Assembly: GCA_034437795.1 (NCBI GenBank)
Contig: DAOTTI010000103.1
Coordinates: 1-52,488, forward strand
Length of the DNA stretch: 52,488 bases
DNA from: DAOTTI01 sp034437795
Lineage (GTDB): Bacteria; Chloroflexota; UBA11872; UBA12225
Direction: 5' to 3'
Part shown: one piece after another, positions 24,831 through 32,447 of the stretch
Numbering within the stretch: position 1 is the first letter of the stretch
How the letters are laid out: every line of letters begins with the position of its first letter
Program-made: the position numbers and the translations under genes
Notes under the pieces: generated by a model
The model's database searches: none
What the model was told of the DNA's origin: nothing
What the model saw: only the letters and a program-made list of their open reading frames with translations

Positions 24831-25568
24831 GTGAGCCATCGCGCCGGCCATGGCCGGCCGCCGGAGCGCAGCGTGACCAGCCACCAGATCACCGCGCCAA
24901 CTTGCGCGGACGACCAGCCTGTAGAAGACGAGCAGCCCGTGGAGATCGAGGCCAAGCTGTCGGGCCCGCAGCGGGCATTTCGCTCGCTGGCGGAGGTGGA
25001 GGAGGTGGCTGGCTGGCGGGTCGTGGCGCGGCGCGCGGTGCGCCTGCGTGACACCTACTGGGACACGCCCGACGATCGCCTGCTTCAGGAAGGGTGTACC
25101 CTGCGCCTGCGCGAGCAGGATGGCGCGCCGTGGGGCGAGCTGACCTTCAAAGGCGCCGCGCGGCGCGAAACGGGCGCGAGCCGCAGCCGCGTGGAGATCA
25201 CGGCGCGTGCGCCGGCCGGCTCGGGACCGCCGGAGTGGGCGCGCCTGCCGGAGGCGGGTCCCGTGCTGGCGGAGCTGGAGCGCCGCGACGCGCTGGGCGA
25301 CCTGCGCCCCGCGGTGGTGCTGCTCAACCCGCGGCGCGAGCTACTCTTGCGTCGCGGCGGGAGCGAGGTGGCGCTGTCGCTGGACGAGATGCGCATTGAG
25401 GGGCGGCCGTATGTTCGTCGGTACGTGGAGCTGGAGCTCCGCCGAGGCTCGCGCGCCGACCTGGAAGCCCTGGTCCAGGCCATCCGCGAGCGATTCGGGC
25501 TGCGGGTCGTGTACAAAGGGAAGGTGCACGCCGCGCGGGAGTGGCTCGCGCGGCGCGGGCACGGCTGA
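24831..25568 (+). CDS. CYTH-domain protein (triphosphate tunnel metalloenzyme)
   Basis: A 245-residue protein. The signature E-x-E-x-K appears as EIEAKLSG near residue 42. The beta strands lining the tunnel follow, with RDTYWDTPDDRLLQEGCTLRLREQ, ELTFKG, SRSRVEI and a late VYKGKVHAAREWLARRG. The family hydrolyses inorganic or nucleoside triphosphates or makes cyclic AMP (class IV cyclases); a tripolyphosphatase role is the most common in bacteria. GTG start; a TACGGT sequence at 24796-24801 may be the -10 box. About 40 N-terminal residues are not conserved. The epimerase gene follows after about 20-30 bases. Confidence 0.85.
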   Translation: MSHRAGHGRPPERSVTSHQITAPTCADDQPVEDEQPVEIEAKLSGPQRAFRSLAEVEEVAGWRVVARRAVRLRDTYWDTPDDRLLQEGCTLRLREQDGAPWGELTFKGAARRETGASRSRVEITARAPAGSGPPEWARLPEAGPVLAELERRDALGDLRPAVVLLNPRRELLLRRGGSEVALSLDEMRIEGRPYVRRYVELELRRGSRADLEALVQAIRERFGLRVVYKGKVHAAREWLARRGHG

Positions 25569-25601
25569 AGCCTTCAGACTTGAGACGGCATGAGGTGCAG
25601 C

Positions 25602-26537
25602 GTGGCAGAGCGGATCGCGGTGACCGGTGGCGCAGGGTGGATCGGGGGCTGGGTGGTACGGGAGCTGGTCGAGCACGGCTATGACGTGGTCGTTCTGGAC
25701 CAGAGCCTGCCGCCTGAGCAGGTGACTGGCCGGGGCGTCCAGCCCCGCGTGCCGGGGGTGCGATATCGGGTCGGAGATCACGAGCGGCTGTCGGACGTGC
25801 TGGAGGTCTTTCAAGGCTGCCGCGCGGCCATCCACCTCTCCGCTATCCCCGCGCCGGGGACGCATCCGAACCCGCGGGTCTTCGAGACCAACGTCATGGG
25901 GACGTTCAACGCCTGCGAGGCGGCGGCGATGCTGGGTCTGCGAGCGCTGGCCCTGGCTAGCAGCATCAACACGCTCGGGTTTGGCTACCGCACCCATGAC
26001 TTCGCCCCTGAGTTCATGCCGGTGGACGAGACGCACCCCAACCGGCCACAGGACCCCTACGGCCTCTCCAAGCTCGTCGGCGAGGAGATCGCCGCCGCCA
26101 TCCACCGGCGCACCGCGGGGCAGCTACGGGTGGTCTCCATCCGGCCCAGCGCCGTGGTGCGGCCGTGGCAGTACGCCGGCGCCGAGGAGCGCTTCCGGCA
26201 GGACCCGCTCGCTGGCGCGCGCAGCCTGTTCAGCTACACCGATCCCCGAGACCTGGCGACCCTGTTCCGGCTGGCGATTGAGAGCGACCACCCTGAGGCG
26301 GCCTGCGTCGCCGTCTTCGCAGTGCAGGACGACGCCTGGACCGATCGGCCGGTACGAGAGGTCCTGCCCCTGGCCTACCCGGGCACAGAGCGCCTGCCGG
26401 GGCTGGAGCGACTTAGCGACACGCAATCCGGCGTCTCCAACGCGCTGGCACGGCGCCTGTTCGGGTGGGAGCCCAGACGGTCGTGGCGCAACCCGGCCGA
26501 CCGGCTGCCGCCACCAGTGCCGCCGGCGGGGCGATGA
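25602..26537 (+). CDS. NAD-dependent epimerase/dehydratase (extended SDR)
   Basis: A 311-residue Rossmann-fold enzyme. The cofactor motif is ITVTGG-like: AVTGGAGWIGGWVV, followed by an acidic residue (VVLDQSL) that favours NAD. The catalytic Ser lies in LASSINTLGFG and the Y-x-x-x-K pair in DPYGLSKLVGEEIA. VVSIRPSAVVRPWQY is the typical post-catalytic strand. The substrate is probably a nucleotide sugar or a uronate, but nothing fixes it. The ATG at 25590 is possible, but GAGGTG lies six bases before the GTG at 25602 and the conserved region begins there. Confidence 0.9.
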   Translation: MAERIAVTGGAGWIGGWVVRELVEHGYDVVVLDQSLPPEQVTGRGVQPRVPGVRYRVGDHERLSDVLEVFQGCRAAIHLSAIPAPGTHPNPRVFETNVMGTFNACEAAAMLGLRALALASSINTLGFGYRTHDFAPEFMPVDETHPNRPQDPYGLSKLVGEEIAAAIHRRTAGQLRVVSIRPSAVVRPWQYAGAEERFRQDPLAGARSLFSYTDPRDLATLFRLAIESDHPEAACVAVFAVQDDAWTDRPVREVLPLAYPGTERLPGLERLSDTQSGVSNALARRLFGWEPRRSWRNPADRLPPPVPPAGR

Positions 26538-26804
26538 GCGCCGGTTGCACCGTTCGCCCCTCTCCGCGCCAGCGATCCTCACCCGCGGTAGTCACGTCCA
26601 GCGAGGCGTCCCCTCTGCCTCTGGGAGAGGGTTCGGGTGAGGGCTCCGCTCGCAAACTATCCAGGTTAGGCGCGGCCTTTCTTTCACCGCGAAAGGGTCA
26701 AGCGAGTGCTCACCACTCGCCACTCGCTACTCGCTACTCCCTCCCCTCCTCCCACCGGCGCGAACGGCGAGCCGAGGCGGAGAGACCCCCTGATGGCCAT
26801 GGCC
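26538..26804. repeat. Repeat-filled convergent gap
   Basis: No gene. It contains a degenerate hairpin repeat at 26609-26645 (CCCCTCTGCCTCTGGGAGAG, then GGTTCGGGTGAGGG) and a CACTCGCCACTCGCTACTCG repeat at about 26706-26745. Confidence 0.6.
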
Positions 26805-27332
26805 CTACAGGAGCCAGCGGATCTCGGCCGCCACGGCCCTGGCCACCTGCGGGTTGGCCCAGTGGTCGTGGGCGCCGCCGGCGTTGGCGACGTTGTCGAC
26901 GATGCGATCCGCGGGCTGCGGGCTGGGCCAGTCCACTGCTCCCGCCAGGTCCTTGCCGACGATGTCGTTGGGATCGTAGAGATTGAGCCAGCGCAGCGTG
27001 CTGGGCAGGCCCAGCTGGCGCCGCCCCCACTCGATCGGGAAGGCGAAGTACTTGCGCAGGGGCGACCCCATGGTGATCCAGGTGCGGAGCTGCGGGTAGT
27101 TGGCGCCCGCCTGGCGCAGCGCGTCGTGGGAGATCGCGGTGCCCTGTGAGTGGGAGACCAGCGCCACGGGGCGCCGCGCCCCGCCGGCATGGGCGGCGCC
27201 CAGGTCGCGGCCCAGCGCGTTGCGGAAGGCTTGTGACCAGTCTTCCGCCTGGTTCCCGATGCCGTGGATGAGAATGACGGCGCACACGGCGCGCCTGGGG
27301 CGCCGGGGCGTAGCAGTTCCTCGCGGTGGCAT
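26805..27332 (-). CDS. Small alpha/beta hydrolase
   Basis: A 175-residue lipase-like protein. VILIHGIGNQAEDWSQAF gives the oxyanion HG motif and VALVSHSQGTAISHDAL gives the nucleophile elbow with Ser. A later Asp lies in NLYDPNDIVG and a possible His in AHDHWANPQ. Only about 35 residues separate HGIGNQ from SHSQGT, clearly fewer than in most relatives, so an internal deletion is possible although the frame is intact. The ATG lies five bases after the stop of the frameshifted metallo-beta-lactamase gene. No particular substrate is indicated. Confidence 0.7.
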   Translation of the reverse strand: MPPRGTATPRRPRRAVCAVILIHGIGNQAEDWSQAFRNALGRDLGAAHAGGARRPVALVSHSQGTAISHDALRQAGANYPQLRTWITMGSPLRKYFAFPIEWGRRQLGLPSTLRWLNLYDPNDIVGKDLAGAVDWPSPQPADRIVDNVANAGGAHDHWANPQVARAVAAEIRWLL

Positions 27333-27337
27333 GACGG

Positions 27338-28543
27338 CTACTCCCTGGCCGGAAGGGATACCACCACGGGGGCGCCCGGCGCGACCCGCTCCTCTTCACC
27401 GGAGGCGTCGGTGCGATAGAGCCAGCGCGTGCGCTGCACCAGGTCCCCGATCACGGTGGGGTGGGGCACCTCGCCGTACGCCGGCGTCTGCCGCGTGGAG
27501 AGAACGGCGACCGCTTCCTGGCGCCGCGCGGCCGGCAGGATGAGGTCCAGCACCGGCGGAGGCGGGTGGCCGGTCACGCTGCCATGATGGGCCACTTTAT
27601 AGAGGTCCACAGGCTTTAACCTGGCCCGGGCGGCCATGAGCGCCCAACTCTCCTGCTCGGCGTCGCCGGCGAAGAGCAGGCGGCGCCCCCGCCAGGTGAT
27701 CTCTAGCACCAGGCTAGTGTTGTTGGCCGCCTTGTCAGTCAATGGAACGCACGCCATCCGCCACGCCGGCGTTGGGGCAATCGATGAGCTGGTAGCAGGC
27801 GCCGGCGTCGATGCCGGGGAGGGGCACCGGCCTGGCCGCGTCCGCCTCTGCGCCACCCGCGGCCGCGGCGCCGCTAGCATCGCCGGCCAGGCGGGCGCGC
27901 CGCGGGCGATAGTTGACGCTGGTGTCTTCTTCCGGCGCCAGAATTCGGAAGCGGGTCTCCGTAAACGGATGCTTGCCGGCCAGCCTGCGCCCACGGTGCA
28001 GGTGGTAGACCTTGGCGCTGCGGGCGCGAATGTAGTCTACGTAGTCCTTCGTGCTGCGGGGCAGGTTGAGGTCGAGCATCAGGCGCAGCGTCGGCGCAAG
28101 CTCCGTGCTGCCCAGGGCGCGCGTAAACGCCCACGCATCCGCCTCCAGGGCCAGCTTCTTCTCTCTGGCCTGCGGATGGGTCTGGTAGTAGTCCGGCGCC
28201 GACGACGCGGTCATCCAGACCGTGTCGATCGCCAGCTCATAGCCCCGTTCGGCGGCGTAGCGCAGCCCCTGCACGTGATCGAGGTGCTCGTGGGTCATGA
28301 CGTAGAGATCGACGCGGCCACCGGTGCGCGCAATGACGTCCTGGAGTGCGGCCACGAGCGCAGCGTCGTCGCCTCCTTCGCCAGCCAGCACGTTGCCGGC
28401 GTCGATCAGGACAAAGCGGCGCTGCCCGCCGTCGGGGATCTCCCGCAGGATGGCATCGCCGAACAGGACGTTATACGCGTATGGGGTAATCAGGTCGGGT
28501 ATTCGCCTTCCCCCGCTCCCTCCAGCGATCCGGCATTCGGGTC
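27338..28543 (-). pseudogene. ComEC-like metallo-beta-lactamase-fold hydrolase, frameshifted and without a start codon
   Basis: Two overlapping frames together make one MBL protein. The 5' part (28541 down to 27735) has YAYNVLFGDAILREIPDGG, VLIDAGN and the metal motif THEHLDH. It ends DGVRSID-stop. The 3' part, in the next frame from about 27745 to 27338, has NNTSLVLEITWRGRRLLFAGDAE and VDLYKVAHHGS. The junction lies around 27735-27760. Upstream, the frame is open to 28541 with no ATG, GTG or TTG before the conserved VLFGDAIL; the GTG at 28391 is too late because it removes the first strands. A TTGAAC repeat abuts the 5' end (28554-28583). A sequencing error could explain the frameshift but not the missing start. 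Confidence 0.75.
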
Positions 28544-28553
28544 AAACGCCACA

Positions 28554-28583
28554 CCCGAGACCTTGAACCTTGAACTCTGCACC
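28554..28583. repeat. TTGAAC-type repeat between two genes
   Basis: ACCTTGAACCTTGAACTCTG followed by CACC. It matches the repeat cluster in the histidine kinase 3' end and sits between the MltG-like stop and the truncated 5' end of the MBL gene. Confidence 0.65.
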
Positions 28584-28584
28584 A

Positions 28585-29427
28585 TTATCCGCCGAGGGCC
28601 GCGACGGCGTGGAGGGTGTCCGCGCTCGGATTGCAGATAGGGCCCGGCGGCAGTCCCCGATGGGTATAGGTGTTGTAGGGCGATTCCGGCAAGACGCTGC
28701 GCGTCGGGCCGCTCAGGGCCGGCCACCAGTCGCCAGGCCGGCCCAGCGCGAACTGGATCGTCACGTCCACGCACAGGCACTCCCCCGCCCGCAGGCGCGC
28801 CAGCAGCTGCTCGGCCAATCGCGCCCGAACGGCCGGCCCCGCTTCCGCTCCGCTCACGCCAGAGAGCGACATGCGCTCCACGATCGAAGCCAGGGTCACC
28901 CACTGATGGACGGTCAGGCCCAGGCGCTGCTGCACCGCGGCGCGCGTCGCCGGCGGCGCCATCTCAGCGAAGCGACGGACCATCTGCTCCAGCAGCGAGG
29001 CGGCGCTGGTCTGCCCCGGCACCACCTGGTAGGTCCCTGGCGCGAGATAGCCTTCCAGGGACGCGCCCGGCGGTTTGCTCGCCAGCACGTCCGCGGTGAC
29101 GGCGCCGCGGCGGGCAAGCTGGGCGAACGTAGTGGCATCGACGGCATCGGTCGCCTGCTGCAACGTTTCCGCATATTCCTCAATCCGCCAGCCGCCGGCG
29201 AAGGTGACCGGCACCGCACCGACGCGGGGGGATGGCTGGGCGCCGGGGCCTGCCTGAGGCGGGGTGGCGGTGGCCTGCCCGCCCGGCCCGATGCCTGTGC
29301 CCGGGGACCGTCCTGGCCCGGCCGCCGGTGCGCACGCGCCGGCCAGGGCCGCGAGGGGCGCCGGCCAGGCGCAGCACCCCAGTAAGGCGCGCACCACCAC
29401 CTGGCGCGCGAAGCCTCGGGACGCCAT
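28585..29427 (-). CDS. MltG/YceG-like endolytic transglycosylase, probable lipoprotein
   Basis: The C-terminal 200 residues follow the YceG pattern: LEGYLAPGTYQV, QWVTLASIVERM with the conserved catalytic Glu, a reduced form of the NRL/DPTV strand (VDVTIQFALG), and SPYNTYTHRGLPPGPICNPS. MltG cuts nascent glycan strands at the membrane. The ATG at 29427 gives a signal-peptide-like N-terminus with two possible lipobox cysteines (LLGC, LAGAC); an upstream frame to 29541 adds only unconserved residues. At 280 residues it is shorter than usual and lacks most of the N-terminal LysM-like domain. A Gly/Pro-rich linker follows the signal. It may be a second, divergent MltG paralogue. Confidence 0.8.
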   Translation of the reverse strand: MASRGFARQVVVRALLGCCAWPAPLAALAGACAPAAGPGRSPGTGIGPGGQATATPPQAGPGAQPSPRVGAVPVTFAGGWRIEEYAETLQQATDAVDATTFAQLARRGAVTADVLASKPPGASLEGYLAPGTYQVVPGQTSAASLLEQMVRRFAEMAPPATRAAVQQRLGLTVHQWVTLASIVERMSLSGVSGAEAGPAVRARLAEQLLARLRAGECLCVDVTIQFALGRPGDWWPALSGPTRSVLPESPYNTYTHRGLPPGPICNPSADTLHAVAALGG

Positions 29428-29675
29428 CAGTACCGGTTCTCCTTTCCTGCCGGCGGGCGCCTGCGGTCGCGGCTCCGCGCCAGCGCCACGACGGCAGCCG
29501 CGGGGCAGCGCCCGCCGTGCCCTGAACGATCTCGCCTGCATGCGTTCCAGGCGGCGACCTGTTCCTCTCCCCTGCTGGTTGCCCCGCCTCCAGCGGAACC
29601 CCTGGCTGAGGGAGGGGCAAGGCTGGCGACCCGCCCCTTCAGCGGGTAGGCGCCCCGCTCCGGCTCAGGCTCGGC

Positions 29676-32120
29676 TCAGGCCAGGTGCACGAACTGCGCC
29701 ACCGACGGCACGCCCGCGCCATTCAGCAGGAAGAGCATGTAGTAGCCCGGCGGGGCGATGAAGGGGGTGGGCGGCGCCTCCAGCGTCAGGCTCCCGCCGC
29801 TGCTGGCGGCAATGACCAGCCCCACGTAGCGCTGATCCGGATTGTAGGAGTGCGTCACCGAGCCGGACCGGATGAGGGCCGCCGCGGTGATGCTCGCGGC
29901 GTCAGGGGTCTGGACGTCGAACGACGCCCCGTAGGTGATGGAGCCCGGCGCCCCTGTGATCACCGGGCGCGGCCCTTTGAACAGGTAGGGCGGGCTGAAC
30001 ACCTCGATCCGGTACTCGGGGTAGTTGAAGGGCGGCGGGTTGAACTCCTCGTCCTTGCCGGCGGTGAGTACGCGGCCGTCCGGCAGCAGCAGGGCGGTGG
30101 AATGGTAGAGGCGCGGCACGCGCATCGAGGCCAGCGTGGTCCAGGTATTGCTCACGGGGTCATAGAGGTCGGTCTCCAGCACGGGGTTGATGCCGTTATC
30201 GGCCACGCCGGTGCTGCTCCCGTTCATCACCAGCACGGTTCCATCCGGCAGAAGCACCGCGTCCGGCATAACCCGCTGGTGGGGCATGGGCGGCGCCCAC
30301 TGCCAGCCAAGGGGGCTGCTGGCCAAGTCCAGGATCTCGCAGGTGTTGGTGGCCGGCGTCGTGTCGGTGGCGGGCAACGGGCAGGAGACGCCGGCACCGC
30401 CGATGAGCATCACGCGGGCATGGTAGGGCGGGCTGGCGCCCGGCAGTAGCGGGAGGAGCACGCTCGTGCCGGTGGAGGGATAGGTGCGCGCCGTCGCGCT
30501 CTGCGTGGTCAGGACCACGTCATCGAACGTCCAGGTGGTGAGGTCCAGGAAGCGGGTCAGCGTACCGGCGTGGATGAGCAGCTTGCCGGATGGCAACACG
30601 AAGACGAAGGGGAACAGCGAGTACGGATCGGCTTCATTCACGATGGGCGCCGCGCTCGGCGGCTGCAGGCCGGCGGCAGGATCGAACAGCTCATAGGTGG
30701 CGTTGAGGGGGGTGGCCAGGATGATGGTGCAGGAGTGGGGATCCACGCGCGGGCCACCGCCGGCCCCTGTTCCGGAAATAATGAACAGGCGGCCGTCGGG
30801 CAGGCAGGCGCAGGTGGGGTACCAGCGGCCGTCCGGCATGTCCCCCAGGTCCGCCCAGGAGCCGCCCTCCGCGTGGGGCGTAAAGACGTGCAGCGCTTTC
30901 ACGGCCGTGCTGGCGCCGCCGGCCACCAGCAGGCGGCCGTCGGGCAGGAAGGCGTGGCCGGCGCAGAAGAGGTTCTTATCGACATGCGACTTGGTGACCT
31001 GGCCAGCCACCGGGTCGAGCACGGCAGACTCGCTATGGAGCTGCCCCCCATGCTCCTCGTAGGAGAAGAAGAGCACCTTGCCGGTATGGAGCTGCGCCCC
31101 GTGCACGCCGACCACGCCGGACGCGTAGGGGACGCGCCACTCGCCCTGGGTGACGGGGTCGTAGGTCGGCTCATCGCAGGCAAAGGTAGTCGGGCCGTGC
31201 CACGCAAACGGGGGCTGGTCCTCGCGGTAGTAGTGGGCGGTGCGGTTGCCGGCGCGGGCGGCGAGCTCCAGGTTGCCGGCTCCGGGGGTGCCCAGGGTGC
31301 TGTGCACCAGCGCCACGGCATCGACCTGGCCCAGCTCCGCGCCGAACACGGCGCCGGTGTGCCACGGCGTCGCCGGGTCGTCGTTGTCGCGCCACAGGTG
31401 CGCCAGCCCGCCGCCGGCCAGGGGCGTGACCACTTCAAAGTTCCCCTGCACGCCGTACCGGCTCTGGATGAAGCCGGGAATGCCGGCCGCGCCGCTGAAG
31501 ATGGGCACGGGCGCGCTCCAGGCGAAGGCCGGCCCTGGGTCGCGCCAGAGCCACAGGAGCTGGTCCCCGACGCGCACAATCAGGTCCAGGTTCCCCGGTA
31601 CGCCGTAGTTGCTGTGCACCAGCGCCACGGCATCCACCTGGCCCAGCTCGGTCGCAAACACGTTGGGGCCGACCCACAGCAGGGCCGGATCGGCATTGTC
31701 CCGCCAGTAGTGGGCCAGGCCGCCGCCGGCCAGGGGGACCACCAGCTCAAAGTTGCCCACCGTGCCAAAGCGCGACTGCACCAGGGCCGGGTTGCCCGCC
31801 ACGCCGGTGGCAAAGTACAGGGGGCCGTACCAGGCGAATGGGGGCTGATCGTTCCGCTCGTAGAGGCCGAGCTGCTGGCCCTCCCGCACCGCCACCACCA
31901 GCTTGCCGATGCCGGGCGTGCCCAGCGTGCTCTGGATGAGCGAGAGGCCCTGGACGTCCCCGCTGCCGAAGTAGGTCGGCCCGATCCAGGGGAAGCCGGG
32001 GGCGTTGTTGTTGCGCCAGCAGTGCGCCAGCCCACCCAGCGGGCTAGCCACGACCAGCTCGAAATTACCCACCGTGCCGTGGGTGCTCTGGATCATGAAA
32101 CCGCTGTGCGTGGTCGGCAT
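29676..32120 (-). CDS. Copper-radical oxidase (galactose/glyoxal oxidase family) with six N-terminal repeats
   Basis: An 814-residue protein. Residues about 8-316 are six repeats of about 52 residues, such as IQSRYGVQGNFEVVTPLAGG followed by GLAHLWRDN, probably a lectin-like beta propeller. Residues about 330-700 are kelch-type repeats and the C-terminus is the DUF1929 domain. All copper-radical residues of fungal galactose oxidase have equivalents: Cys386 (NLFCAGHA) and Tyr434 (GRWYPTC) for the thioether cofactor, Tyr672-His673 (RLYHSTALLLPDGRV) and His757 (GSVTHSYNPDQR). The family oxidises primary alcohols or aldehydes, giving hydrogen peroxide. No signal peptide is visible, which is odd for this family. 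The ATG at 32120 has AGGAGGG upstream; the longer open frame is shadow. It is divergent from a GH39 glycosidase. Confidence 0.9.
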   Translation of the reverse strand: MPTTHSGFMIQSTHGTVGNFELVVASPLGGLAHCWRNNNAPGFPWIGPTYFGSGDVQGLSLIQSTLGTPGIGKLVVAVREGQQLGLYERNDQPPFAWYGPLYFATGVAGNPALVQSRFGTVGNFELVVPLAGGGLAHYWRDNADPALLWVGPNVFATELGQVDAVALVHSNYGVPGNLDLIVRVGDQLLWLWRDPGPAFAWSAPVPIFSGAAGIPGFIQSRYGVQGNFEVVTPLAGGGLAHLWRDNDDPATPWHTGAVFGAELGQVDAVALVHSTLGTPGAGNLELAARAGNRTAHYYREDQPPFAWHGPTTFACDEPTYDPVTQGEWRVPYASGVVGVHGAQLHTGKVLFFSYEEHGGQLHSESAVLDPVAGQVTKSHVDKNLFCAGHAFLPDGRLLVAGGASTAVKALHVFTPHAEGGSWADLGDMPDGRWYPTCACLPDGRLFIISGTGAGGGPRVDPHSCTIILATPLNATYELFDPAAGLQPPSAAPIVNEADPYSLFPFVFVLPSGKLLIHAGTLTRFLDLTTWTFDDVVLTTQSATARTYPSTGTSVLLPLLPGASPPYHARVMLIGGAGVSCPLPATDTTPATNTCEILDLASSPLGWQWAPPMPHQRVMPDAVLLPDGTVLVMNGSSTGVADNGINPVLETDLYDPVSNTWTTLASMRVPRLYHSTALLLPDGRVLTAGKDEEFNPPPFNYPEYRIEVFSPPYLFKGPRPVITGAPGSITYGASFDVQTPDAASITAAALIRSGSVTHSYNPDQRYVGLVIAASSGGSLTLEAPPTPFIAPPGYYMLFLLNGAGVPSVAQFVHLA

Positions 32121-32447
32121 CTTGCGGACCCTCCTGCCTGTGGTCACGGCCGGCCGCGGCGGCGCTTCCGCCGCGTGCTCCGTCGGCGTGCCGGCAAGTG
32201 TACACCCACCGCCTCCGTGCCCCACCCCTCCCCTTGCCCGAACGCGGAGATAGGGAAAGAGGAGGAACTTCACTCCCTTCGGTTGCGCCCGCGCCGCACC
32301 CCTGCCCCACCTCACCCCGCCGTGCGGCTTGCCCCGGCCCAAGGGAGTGAGGTCGGCCGTGGCCGCTGATCCGGATGGTGTGCACCCGCCCGTGCTGAGC
32401 CCCGGGGTTGCCAAGCGCGGGCCGGGAGCGTACGATGCCGGCCTGCA
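32121..32447. other. Divergent gap between the copper oxidase and GH39 genes
   Basis: No gene is supported. It holds the AGGAGGG ribosome site of the oxidase at its left end and the GH39 -10 box at its right end. A degenerate CCCCTCCCCTTG-type repeat fragment lies near 32225. Confidence 0.5.
32431..32436 (+). promoter_or_regulatory. -10 box of the GH39 gene
   Basis: TACGAT ends 11 bases before the ATG at 32448, giving a leader of only a few bases. No Shine-Dalgarno sequence fits in the gap. Confidence 0.45.
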
